Shown: positions 39,188-46,877 of the stretch, in pieces
Layout: each line of letters begins with the position of its first letter
Position numbering within the stretch: the first letter of the stretch is position 1
Assembly (NCBI GenBank): GCA_964459325.1
Contig: CAYWKU010000013.1
Location: 26,464-90,463, forward strand
DNA from: CAYWKU01 sp964459325
Lineage (GTDB): Bacteria; RBG-13-61-14; CAYWKU01
Reading direction: 5' to 3'
Length of the DNA: 64,000 nt
Notes under the pieces: generated by a model
Databases searched by the model: none
Seen by the model: only the letters and a program-made list of their open reading frames with translations
What the model was told of the DNA's origin: nothing
Translations under genes and position numbers: made by a program

Positions 39188-39227
39188 TCCCGTGCGTCTA
39201 CCAGTTCCGCCACTCCGGCTTCCCTTT
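39188..39227 (-). repeat. Duplicated 5' half of tRNA-Leu, possible attachment-site repeat
   Basis: Forty bases identical to 38071-38110. They cover the tRNA-Leu 5' end up to the 5' strand of the anticodon stem plus eight bases of upstream flank. The sequence after the match is unrelated to tRNA. The two copies are in direct orientation and enclose 1.08 kb carrying the DUF4258/YgiT pair and the fold-back element. Confidence 0.9.
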
Positions 39228-39313
39228 CAAAATCGGTAAGTTAACACCTCCCGGGGATTTTTCAACCGGGTCTTCGGAGTTGACTCTATTGTAATTACAG
39301 CCCGAAGTTACGT

Positions 39314-40033
39314 CTACTCCACATGCCCCACGGGTATAAACAGAAGCGGCTTGTGCGCGTCGTGCAGGCCGGCTTTATCCTTCACGACGGCATCACGGAA
39401 AGCTCCCACCGGGCATGCCCCGAGCTCGCGAGTGGTGGCTTCGAGCAGGATATTCTGGGCCACGTGGCCGACTTCGATATGGACGTAGCGTATGCCCCTT
39501 TTGCCGTACTTTCGGGTGGTGCGGGAGTAATCGGCGGCTATGATAAACATGACGGGGGCATCGCTCATCCACATCTGGCCGAGCGCCGCCTTCGCCAGTT
39601 CCCTTCGCCGGTCTCCTTCCGCCACCCGTTCCAGGGCATTTTTGTGAGGGCGGTACAGGTAAATCCCGGCGTCTACCCCCTTCACGCCATCCTCGCCGAC
39701 GGCCACGTAGAGGAAAATCGGGTACAAAGCCCCGGCGCTCGGCGCCGTGCGCAGGCCTTTGGGGGATGTTATTCCCTGGCCCGCCCAGCAGAGGGAGCTG
39801 AGGGTCTCGAGGGAAATGGGCTCGGAGGAGAATTTTCGCGCCGACCTTCGGTTCGAGAGGGCTTTCTTGAGTGTCATTCCGTCTCCGGCCGGAGGCTCGG
39901 GCAGTTTTATCAGCTTCGAAGAGTTATCCCCGGCGGCCTTTTCTTTCCCCTCCGTTTCATTCTCACAGGCCACCTCCGGCACAAGCAGGGTGATTGCCAG
40001 CGCGACCACCAGTACTTGCACAAATCGTCTCAT
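39314..40033 (-). CDS. Exported SagB-type nitroreductase-like protein
   Basis: A 239-residue protein with a nitroreductase/SagB-type flavin fold: ALSNRRSARKFSSEPISLETLSSLCWAGQGITSPKGLRTAPSAGALYPI is the FMN-binding start of the SagB/ThcOx group, and HVAQNILLEATTRELGACPVGAF is the typical C-terminal helix. Unusually, it begins with a signal peptide (VQVLVVALAITLLVPEVAC) that may end in a weak lipobox before Cys23, so the enzyme is predicted outside the cytoplasm. No thiazole or peptide-cyclising cluster is next to it. It lies 21 bases after the GltS-type carrier gene and is probably co-transcribed. The substrate is unknown. Confidence 0.87.
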   Translation of the reverse strand: MRRFVQVLVVALAITLLVPEVACENETEGKEKAAGDNSSKLIKLPEPPAGDGMTLKKALSNRRSARKFSSEPISLETLSSLCWAGQGITSPKGLRTAPSAGALYPIFLYVAVGEDGVKGVDAGIYLYRPHKNALERVAEGDRRRELAKAALGQMWMSDAPVMFIIAADYSRTTRKYGKRGIRYVHIEVGHVAQNILLEATTRELGACPVGAFRDAVVKDKAGLHDAHKPLLFIPVGHVE

Positions 40034-40054
40034 GATAGTCCCTCCAGAACCTTT

Positions 40055-41440
40055 TTAATATCTCCGCATGCCCCACATATTCAGCACTTTGAGCAGCACA
40101 ATGCTGGCGGCGGAGATGGCGGCGAGTATCAGCATGGCGGTTATGGGGCTCCAGCCCTGGACGACCGGGGCGTTCAAGAGCAACAGACCTCCCACGATGA
40201 TGGGGGCGGCGAAGATATTCATCATCCCCAATTCCATGGCCACCGGCGATTCAAACTCCGGGTCCACTATCCTCAACAGCAGCAACCCGCTCGAAACCAC
40301 ACCGGTGTTGGTTCCGTATATGGCGAGGCTCCTTTCCAGGTTGAGTTTGTCGAGCCTTCTGCCGAAGAACATTATTACAAATACCGTGCTCGCCCCGGTC
40401 AGTATTCCGATAACGGCTATGGGCAGGATGAACTGGCTCACAACGGTAATCTGTATGGCCGAAACCGTAGCCACGATGAGAAAGTCCACCGAGAAGCCGG
40501 TTATCCGCTTCTGGACGCCCGGGTCCAAGAGATAGTCAATGCCGATGATTTTCATTATATTTCGCAGCAGTATGGCTATGAGCAGGCCGAAGAAGAAGAA
40601 AAATCCCCACAGTATTTTCGCGTTTTCGCCGCCTATGATGGCATCGAGACTGTTGACGAAGAGATAGGTGATGAAGTAGGTTAACCCCACCATTGCCGCC
40701 TGAAAGGCCAGCGTTTCCACCGCGCCCGAGTACAGGGTCAACTTGCCCGCGTTTTCCTGCTCATCGCGCGGGCTGACACCCGTAATCAGCTTTTTCGGGA
40801 GCTCCTTGGGGCTATGGAGCGCGAGGCCCTTCCTAATTCCCCAGTTGGCTATCGGCACTCCCACAAAAAAGGCGAAGAAAAAGCCAATGGTGGCGAATGT
40901 CAGCCCGATGGTGGCCGCGTGCTCGAACCCGAAGCCTTCCCACACCTTGCCAATGCTCAGCGCCTGCCCGGGACCTTCGTTGAAAGCCAGCGGCGCCAGG
41001 AACCCGAAGGTGTTGTACAGGTCGAAACCCAGAGCGTTGAATATGTAGACCAAGACGCCGCCGAGTATTCCCTGTATCGGGAAGCAGATGCCCTGCATCA
41101 GCGCCATCCATATCGCGCCCTTTACCAGCGTCTTGCCGGCGCCGCCGCCTTCCTTCCCGGCTCCGGTAAGGCCGACGGAGATGAACGAAATGTTGAAAAA
41201 GTGGTAGGCGAAAAACTCGAAGTCACTGTTATCTATGGAGAAACGCGCGAGGTTCAGAAAATCCCTCTCGAAAAAACCCATGTTTACCAGCGCCATGCCC
41301 AACAGGCCGCCGATAAGACAACTGGGGAAAAGGTATCTCTGTATGAATTTGAGCCTGGCGCGGGCCACGATACCTATCAGCAGCATGATGGCCATAAAGC
41401 CGAACACAAAAAGCGCTTCAAAATTAAACTGGCTGTGCAT
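40055..41440 (-). CDS. GltS-type sodium/glutamate symporter family protein
   Basis: A 461-residue inner-membrane protein with about 12 hydrophobic segments. LFPSCLIGGLLGMALVN near the N-terminus, LAPLAFNEGPGQALSIG and GFEHAATIGLTFATIGF match the GltS family re-entrant loop region (the E. coli equivalent reads HGTAAA-like in these loops). GltS carriers import glutamate with sodium, but this member is divergent and the substrate could differ. The upstream gap to the secreted protein gene is filled with palindromic repeats. The exported nitroreductase gene follows closely. Confidence 0.82.
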   Translation of the reverse strand: MHSQFNFEALFVFGFMAIMLLIGIVARARLKFIQRYLFPSCLIGGLLGMALVNMGFFERDFLNLARFSIDNSDFEFFAYHFFNISFISVGLTGAGKEGGGAGKTLVKGAIWMALMQGICFPIQGILGGVLVYIFNALGFDLYNTFGFLAPLAFNEGPGQALSIGKVWEGFGFEHAATIGLTFATIGFFFAFFVGVPIANWGIRKGLALHSPKELPKKLITGVSPRDEQENAGKLTLYSGAVETLAFQAAMVGLTYFITYLFVNSLDAIIGGENAKILWGFFFFFGLLIAILLRNIMKIIGIDYLLDPGVQKRITGFSVDFLIVATVSAIQITVVSQFILPIAVIGILTGASTVFVIMFFGRRLDKLNLERSLAIYGTNTGVVSSGLLLLRIVDPEFESPVAMELGMMNIFAAPIIVGGLLLLNAPVVQGWSPITAMLILAAISAASIVLLKVLNMWGMRRY

Positions 41441-41605
41441 AATCCCGACCCCTCTGCATCAACGGATATTTGGAATGCCCGATTGTTTCAGGCTCACCAT
41501 TCTACTAAAAAATGTGCTTGAAAGCAAGTGATTTTGCTGAGCAAGATTTCCGGTTAAAGAAGCGCGGGTGGCACCGATAAATTTTTTATCGGTGCAGGGA
41601 GGGCA

Positions 41606-41877
41606 GGGTGGCCTCGACGTTATACGTCGAGGTTGCGTAAGCATGATAGCCCACACAACTTGCTTGTGTGGGTGAGCTACAGCTCACGGGAGAGAATTCC
41701 TTCCAAAGTACCCGCAGCCATGCCACCGCATGTCTGCCCACATAACGAGAGTTATGTGGGCTATCCTCTGCTTCAGCGCCGGGCAAGAATGCCCGGCCTC
41801 CGGCAAAAACGGAGAACGGACATTCCTGTCCGTCAAATATCCAGTAAACCCACCCATCAGAGATGGGTGGGCCACCC
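41606..41877 (-). repeat. Palindromic repeat array, six hairpins
   Basis: Read on the minus strand from 41877: GGGTGG, hairpin CCCACCCATC-TCT-GATGGGTGGG, then a 71-base block (41769-41839) with hairpins GACGGACA-GGAA-TGTCCGT and GCCGGGCA-TTCT-TGCCCGGC. Next come hairpin GCCCACATAAC-TCTC-GTTATGTGGGC (41736-41760), the CACACAAG module R3 (41645-41716), and finally GCAACCTCGACGTATAACGTCGAGGCCACCC split over 41606-41636. The array at 58743-59010 contains the same modules in nearly the same order. The gap 41441-41918 has no gene. Confidence 0.85.
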
Positions 41878-41918
41878 GCCGCGCCTACCATGTTTTTGAA
41901 GTAAGGGTGGCCCTGGGA

Positions 41919-42761
41919 TTACAGGTTTTTCGGCTCGGGCAGCTTCGGATTCTGCTTTTGGGCCAGGTTGTGCAGACTTTCGGCAATTTGCTTAACGCTC
42001 CCGTGATACGGGGCCGGTCTTTCGGGCTTCGGGAGGGTATACGCTATGAGAAAGTGTTCTTTACCTTCCTTCTTGAACTCCACCCGCAGCTCGAACCTGT
42101 CCAGCTGGTGGTATCGGGCTTCCACGTCGTCGGGATAGCGATTGATTATTTTTATCTTTTTGATTTGGGAGTATGGCAGCTCGTACTTCTTCTGCCCGTA
42201 GATGTCGTACATTATAAGGCTTTTATCTGTAAGGTAGAGGGTGCCTCCCCTGTAGGCCTTGTTTTTGAGAGGGTCATACTGGCCCACTTTCACTATTTTA
42301 TCGGGGGTAAGCAGCCTTTTTTTGTAGACGCCCACGTAGAAGACGGAGGTATATTTTTTTTCGTATTCGATTCCGGTGGGTTCGACGACGTTAATCCGCC
42401 CCTGCGGGCGGTCCCCGCCGAATATTTTCTCCGTCAAACTCCGTTCTCCCGGTGGTGGCGGCGGTGGCGGTTGAGGTTGAGCGGCTTTCTTTTTCTGAGC
42501 TTCCTTTTCCTGTTTGGCCGTTTTTGTTTCCAGCATGGATTTTATAACTTCTTCGGGAACTTCAGCTTTTTTGAGCTTGAGCAAGTCCTCGGCGGTCAAA
42601 TCGAATTCAGTCTCTGAACTCTTGATGAACGTCTTGATAACGTCCGCGCTCAAACCTTCCTTATGCAGCTTTATAATGTCGTCAACCTTAACCTCCACCG
42701 CCGAAGCGGTAGCCGCCAGCGCAAAAACAATCATCAGGACGAAAATCGATTTTCTGGTCAT
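41919..42761 (-). CDS. Secreted protein of unknown function
   Basis: A 280-residue protein with a signal peptide (IFVLMIVFALAATASAVEV, cleavage near residue 21). Residues about 25-75 form a short helical module (VDDIIKLHKEGLSADVIKTFIKSS...EEVIKSMLE) seen at the N-terminus of many exported bacterial proteins of unknown role. A Lys/Gln then Pro-rich linker follows (PQPPPPPPPGERS, about residues 95-108). The C-terminal 150 residues (GGTLYLTDKSLIMYDIYGQKKYELPYSQIKKIKIINR) look like a small beta-rich PH/GRAM-like domain. It is isolated between the repeat array and the PflX-like gene. Confidence 0.75.
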   Translation of the reverse strand: MTRKSIFVLMIVFALAATASAVEVKVDDIIKLHKEGLSADVIKTFIKSSETEFDLTAEDLLKLKKAEVPEEVIKSMLETKTAKQEKEAQKKKAAQPQPPPPPPPGERSLTEKIFGGDRPQGRINVVEPTGIEYEKKYTSVFYVGVYKKRLLTPDKIVKVGQYDPLKNKAYRGGTLYLTDKSLIMYDIYGQKKYELPYSQIKKIKIINRYPDDVEARYHQLDRFELRVEFKKEGKEHFLIAYTLPKPERPAPYHGSVKQIAESLHNLAQKQNPKLPEPKNL

Positions 42762-42839
42762 TGTGTCTGGAACCTCCGAGATTTAGTGTCACACAACGGT
42801 TGGAGAATGTCAAACCTGCAAACGCTTGTTTGAACGATA

Positions 42840-43763
42840 TTATCCCTGCACGAATCCGGAGTTCAGGCCGCAGTTTTCCATAACGGTCAGTACTTTCCGG
42901 TATTCCTCCCGAGTAACGGTTCTGTCCAGTTCCGGGAAAGCGGCGGCCTTGTTGGCGGGGAAATATTGGCTCAAAAGGCTTACATAAGTGTCGGGCGAAA
43001 GCTTTTCGGCGATGAACTTCATAATTTCCCCGCTTCCGGCCAGTCCCCCGGGCAACACCAGGTGACGTATCAGAAGTCCCCTGTATGCCACGCCTTCTTC
43101 GTCCATCCGGAGCGAGCCCACCTGCCTGTGCATTTCCCTGAGCGCCGCCCTGTTGGCCTCCACGTAGTTCTCGGCGTCCGACAGCCTTTTAGCGACATCG
43201 TTATCCGAGTATTTTGCATCGGGCATGTATATATCCACCACGCCATCCAAAAGCTCCAGCCCGGCCATGGAATCGTATCCGCCGGAGTTATATACCAGGG
43301 GTATGTTCAGCCCCTTTTTGCAGGCTTCGGCGAGCGCTTCGAGTATGGCGTGTACCAGGTGTGACGGGGTGACGAAATTGATGTTGTGAGCGCCTTTTCT
43401 TTGCAGGTAGAGCATCATATCGGCCAGTTCATTTGTGGTGGAGCTTTCCCCCGCGCCGAGCTGGCTTATGGGATAATTCTGGCAGAATATGCAGCGCATG
43501 TTGCAGCGGGAAAAGAATATGGTGCCGCTGCCCCTGTAGCCGCTTATAGGGGGTTCTTCGCCGTGGTGAAGATTTCGGCTGGACACTATGGGGTTCACGG
43601 GGGTTTTGCAGAAGCCCGGCTCGCCGTTGATTCTATCTACACCGCACTCCCGGGGACACAGCCGGCACGGCGAAATCAACTCGCGAGCCTGCCGGGCCCT
43701 TTTCCTTAGGGCTTTTTCACCCAGTTGCGCATAGGCCGGGTTAAAGTTTCCCTCTTCGGTCAC
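42840..43763 (-). CDS. PflX-like radical SAM protein (PFL-activase homologue)
   Basis: A 307-residue radical SAM protein of the PflA-homologue group (COG1313-like). The radical SAM motif is FFSRCNMRCIFCQNYPIS (CX3CX2C). A preceding cysteine set, CRLCPRECGVDRINGEPGFC, is characteristic of PflX-type proteins and may hold an extra cluster. The start overlaps or abuts the 3' end of the iorB gene region (gap of 3 bases), so it is the last gene of the iorA/iorB transcript. No glycyl-radical enzyme is encoded nearby, and the role of this family is not established. Confidence 0.88.
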   Translation of the reverse strand: MTEEGNFNPAYAQLGEKALRKRARQARELISPCRLCPRECGVDRINGEPGFCKTPVNPIVSSRNLHHGEEPPISGYRGSGTIFFSRCNMRCIFCQNYPISQLGAGESSTTNELADMMLYLQRKGAHNINFVTPSHLVHAILEALAEACKKGLNIPLVYNSGGYDSMAGLELLDGVVDIYMPDAKYSDNDVAKRLSDAENYVEANRAALREMHRQVGSLRMDEEGVAYRGLLIRHLVLPGGLAGSGEIMKFIAEKLSPDTYVSLLSQYFPANKAAAFPELDRTVTREEYRKVLTVMENCGLNSGFVQG

Positions 43764-43766
43764 GGT

Positions 43767-44387
43767 TTAATTTTTGGTTGAGGCTTTTTTGAAGGCCTCC
43801 GCTCCGCTTCGGAGGGCCGTGAGGTTCATATCGAGTTTATCACCGCTGAAGGTGTCCTTGAGCATCTCTTCGAAACTTTGCTGTTTCAGGGGAAGAAATG
43901 AGCTTCCGGCCAGCGCTCCCATCATTACCACGTTTTGAGCGATTGCCACACCGCATTGTTGGGCTATTTCGGTTCCCTCTACAATCACCACCTCGGAGAC
44001 GGCCTCGCTCATGGCATTTATCAGCTTTTCGACTGGGGGATATTGCATGGTTCCGGCCATAACGCCTATGGGGTAAGTGGGCCTGGGGTTTACGATAATT
44101 TTGCTGTCCGCGTTGGCGTAATCCAGCATGACCCGCAATGTTTCCATGGGCTCGAAACCCACCAGGAAATTCGTCTCGCCTTTGGGGATAAGTGGCCCCA
44201 CCTGGTAATCCCCGGACAGCCTTACGTGGCTCATAACCGAGCCGCCGCGCTGGCTGGCGCCGTAAGTTTCGCCTATGGTGGCGTGCCAGCCCTCGTTGAT
44301 TGCCGCCTGCGCGAGCAACTGGCTGGCCAGGATGTTTCCCTGACCGCCAACTCCCGTGATTATAATGTTTACAGGGCCGGAATTCAT
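43767..44387 (-). CDS. iorB: Indolepyruvate:ferredoxin oxidoreductase, beta subunit
   Basis: A 206-residue subunit of the 2-oxoacid:acceptor oxidoreductase gamma/IorB family. The N-terminal signature is NIIITGVGGQGNILASQLLAQAA, followed by TIGETYGASQRGGSVMSHVRLS, a motif of IorB. With IorA it oxidatively decarboxylates arylpyruvates such as indolepyruvate to aryl-acetyl-CoA, reducing ferredoxin; it can also run in reverse to make aromatic amino acids. It is separated from iorA by a PilZ gene, an unusual break in the pair. Confidence 0.92.
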   Translation of the reverse strand: MNSGPVNIIITGVGGQGNILASQLLAQAAINEGWHATIGETYGASQRGGSVMSHVRLSGDYQVGPLIPKGETNFLVGFEPMETLRVMLDYANADSKIIVNPRPTYPIGVMAGTMQYPPVEKLINAMSEAVSEVVIVEGTEIAQQCGVAIAQNVVMMGALAGSSFLPLKQQSFEEMLKDTFSGDKLDMNLTALRSGAEAFKKASTKN

Positions 44388-44402
44388 GACTTCTACCTTT
44401 CG

Positions 44403-44861
44403 TTAATTGTCGGTTTTTTTCTTTTCAGTTATGGCCATTATTCTTAACAAATCAAAAAGGTCGCGAACAAATTCGCCGACTGTGTCTCTCTTGCTTTCGT
44501 CCTCGTACATGAATTCCACTCCCATGCCCGGTGGCTGCTTACTGAGGGTATCCCGGTGAGGTTCCCTGGTCCAAGCCACCCGGCTTTGGACCTCTAACGG
44601 TTGTTTCTCAGCATCGATAACGAATTTCACGACGGTGGTTTTTTCCTCGGGCAGGGGAGCTTCGCTTTTTATAAACATCCCGCCCCGGCTGATGTTGTGA
44701 GACACCGCCTTCTCGAATCTTTTCCCTTTCTTGTACTCGACCTCCATCTCAAGCTGAACGCGCGGATGTTTTCTCGAGTGGAATATGTCTCCGTTGTCGT
44801 TGAAGCTTTTCGTTTCTTTCTCTTTTTTCCCTTTACCCTTCCGCTTTTTACTTTCTCCCAA
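44403..44861 (-). CDS. PilZ domain protein
   Basis: A 152-residue protein with both c-di-GMP-binding signatures: RKHPR (RXXXR) and NISRGGMF ((D/N)XSXXG), followed by a beta-barrel pattern (TVVKFVIDAEKQPLEVQSRVAW). A Lys-rich N-terminus (GESKKRKGKGKKEKETK) precedes the domain. The start is TTG at 44861, supported by AAGGAG 8 bases upstream. It lies between iorA and iorB on the same strand, so a c-di-GMP receptor is embedded in a metabolic operon; whether it regulates the enzyme is unknown. Confidence 0.88.
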   Translation of the reverse strand: MGESKKRKGKGKKEKETKSFNDNGDIFHSRKHPRVQLEMEVEYKKGKRFEKAVSHNISRGGMFIKSEAPLPEEKTTVVKFVIDAEKQPLEVQSRVAWTREPHRDTLSKQPPGMGVEFMYEDESKRDTVGEFVRDLFDLLRIMAITEKKKTDN

Positions 44862-44951
44862 GGGTCAACTCCTTGCACAGGAAATTTGACTCTTGAGCTT
44901 ATCATGGAAAGTAAAAAAAAGCAAATATTTTTCTACAAACAATAATTGTCT

Positions 44952-46877
44952 TTATTCCGGCGGCTCCAATTTTATCGCTCCTCTCGGGCACAGGTCCACG
45001 CATAATCCGCACCGGTTGCACAAAACTTCATCAATTACGCAATGACCCTTCTCTTCGTCCCATAGAAGCGCGGGGCACCCGAACACCCTGCTTCCGAAAC
45101 GATTGCATCCGCAGGTCTGCCCGATGCACAACTCGGAGTCAACAAAGACTTTCGGTCTTTCTTCTTGTTTCTTTTTTGCTTCAACCAATGCGCATGGATG
45201 TCGGAAGACAACCACCTTTACGCCCTTTTCCTGCATAAGGTCGGCCAGCGACCGGGCGCTTTTTTCCACCTCGAACGGCTCGAGCACGATGGTTTTTATT
45301 CCCATTCCACGGGACACTTCGGCTATGTCCATCTGAGGCGCTTGTTCGCCCATCGCGTTTTCGCCGGTTCCGGGATGAGGTTGAAAGCCGGTCATGCTGG
45401 TGGCGCTGTTGTCCAGCACCACCATTGTTAAATCCGCCTCGTTATATCTTGCGTTTACCAGTGCGGGCATACAGGCGTGGAAGAAGGTGCTGTCCCCGGC
45501 GAAAGCCAGAACCGGCTTGTTGAAGCCGAACCTGTTCAACTGGCCGAGCCCGTTGGCAAAGCCGATGCCACTGCCCATGCAGTGCATGGTTCGAGGGAGA
45601 AAGTAACCCGTCCGGCCCGCACCCATGGAGTAACACCCGATGTCTCCCATGACCACGCCTTCCCTGCCGTCCATCTTGATGGCCATGTTTGTTGCCCAGA
45701 AACTGGCCCGGTGGGGGCAGCCGGCGCAGAAAGCCAATTCGCGATATGAGGTGGCTGCGCCCACTATGCTTTTCGTTTCTTCCGAAAGCTCCAGCGGTTT
45801 CACTTCGGGGGCAGGGTGTCCTAAAGCGGAGCTGATGCCTTTCATGGCCAGGTCGGGATTTACTTCCCCGATTCCGGGGCCAAGTGGGCCGCCGACGTGG
45901 CCGGAGCTTTTGCCGTAAACCTTTCTGACCGACAGGCCCATATCTATTATCAGCGACTTGAGATTTTCTTCCAGGAAGGGGTCGACTTCCTCGATTACAA
46001 GAAGCTCCTCGGCATTTTTCAGGGCCTCCGCGATGAAGTTTTTGGGAAGAGGCCAGGTGGTTCCGATTTTAAGCATACCGACCTTGTCTTCCAGTTCCAT
46101 TTTGGTAATGGCTTCCCGAGCATACATTACACTGGGCCCACTGGCGACGACTACCTGCTTAGCCTCCTCGGGGCCGTAATATTCGTTAAACGGCGATTTA
46201 TCGAATATTTCCACCGCCTGCTCCATTTTCTTGTGCATTTTCATGTGCTGGAATATGGGCGGAAGGCTCAGATAGCGGTCATTTGGGCCGAAGTCCGGAT
46301 GGGGGTCCCTTTGGGGTATTTCACCCAGCTTGACGTCGCCCCGGGCGTGGCTGATGCGGGTAACGCTTCGCACCAGCACCAGGCTTTGCAGTTGACCGCT
46401 CAACTCGAAGGCCCACCTGGTCATTTCCTTGGCTTCCTGGGTGTTGGAGGGTTCGAGCAGGGGCAGGTCGGCGCCCCGAACGTAGGCCCGGGAGTCCATT
46501 TCGTTGGTGCTGGAATGCCCCTGAGGGTCATCGGCGACCACAAGCACGATGGGCTTGTTAATGCCGGACAGATTCACGGTGGTGAGTATGTCGCTGGCGA
46601 CGTTCAGGCCGTTCTGTTTCATGCTGGTGACGGCTTTGAGTCCGCCGAAGCTTGCTCCGATGCATGTTTCCAGTGCCACCTTTTCATTTACAGACCACTG
46701 GGCGTAGTGGCCGAAATTCCGGGCTGTTCTGGCCAGCAACTCCTGTATTTCGCTGGAGGGCGAGCCGGGGTAGGAGGCGCTGAAATCCACGCCGGCCTCA
46801 ATTGCCCCCCGGGCGATGGCCTCGTTGCCCATCATCAATACGGTTTTTCCGGGTTCATTCAATTCGACCGGGTTCAT
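44952..46877 (-). CDS. iorA: Indolepyruvate:ferredoxin oxidoreductase, alpha subunit
   Basis: A 641-residue subunit that contains the thiamine-diphosphate and ferredoxin modules. It begins LNEPGKTVLMMGNEAIARGAIEAGVDFSASYPGSPSSEI, the IorA hallmark. The TPP-binding part includes CAGCPHRASFW and FAGDSTFFHACMPALVNA...VVLDNSATSMTGFQPHPG. The C-terminus has CIGQTCGC...GCPALL and a classical CNRCGLCVDLCPRGA 4Fe-4S motif. The start overlaps the stop of the upstream FrhB-like gene by four bases (ATGA). This links the FrhB-like protein to the complex by co-translation. Confidence 0.95.
   Translation of the reverse strand: MNPVELNEPGKTVLMMGNEAIARGAIEAGVDFSASYPGSPSSEIQELLARTARNFGHYAQWSVNEKVALETCIGASFGGLKAVTSMKQNGLNVASDILTTVNLSGINKPIVLVVADDPQGHSSTNEMDSRAYVRGADLPLLEPSNTQEAKEMTRWAFELSGQLQSLVLVRSVTRISHARGDVKLGEIPQRDPHPDFGPNDRYLSLPPIFQHMKMHKKMEQAVEIFDKSPFNEYYGPEEAKQVVVASGPSVMYAREAITKMELEDKVGMLKIGTTWPLPKNFIAEALKNAEELLVIEEVDPFLEENLKSLIIDMGLSVRKVYGKSSGHVGGPLGPGIGEVNPDLAMKGISSALGHPAPEVKPLELSEETKSIVGAATSYRELAFCAGCPHRASFWATNMAIKMDGREGVVMGDIGCYSMGAGRTGYFLPRTMHCMGSGIGFANGLGQLNRFGFNKPVLAFAGDSTFFHACMPALVNARYNEADLTMVVLDNSATSMTGFQPHPGTGENAMGEQAPQMDIAEVSRGMGIKTIVLEPFEVEKSARSLADLMQEKGVKVVVFRHPCALVEAKKKQEERPKVFVDSELCIGQTCGCNRFGSRVFGCPALLWDEEKGHCVIDEVLCNRCGLCVDLCPRGAIKLEPPE

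Noticed and set aside
38959..39213. 84-codon minus-strand ORF starting MAELVDAR
   Set aside because: The start is the typical false translation of a tRNA-Leu 5' half; the rest reads through dispersed repeats.
39323..40684. Long plus-strand ORF (453 codons)
   Set aside because: It lies antisense to the nitroreductase and GltS-type genes, which show clear family signatures; its product is His/Gly/Gln-rich with no motif.
41606..41877. Possible CRISPR array
   Set aside because: Units are different palindromes with irregular spacing, not identical repeats with unique spacers.
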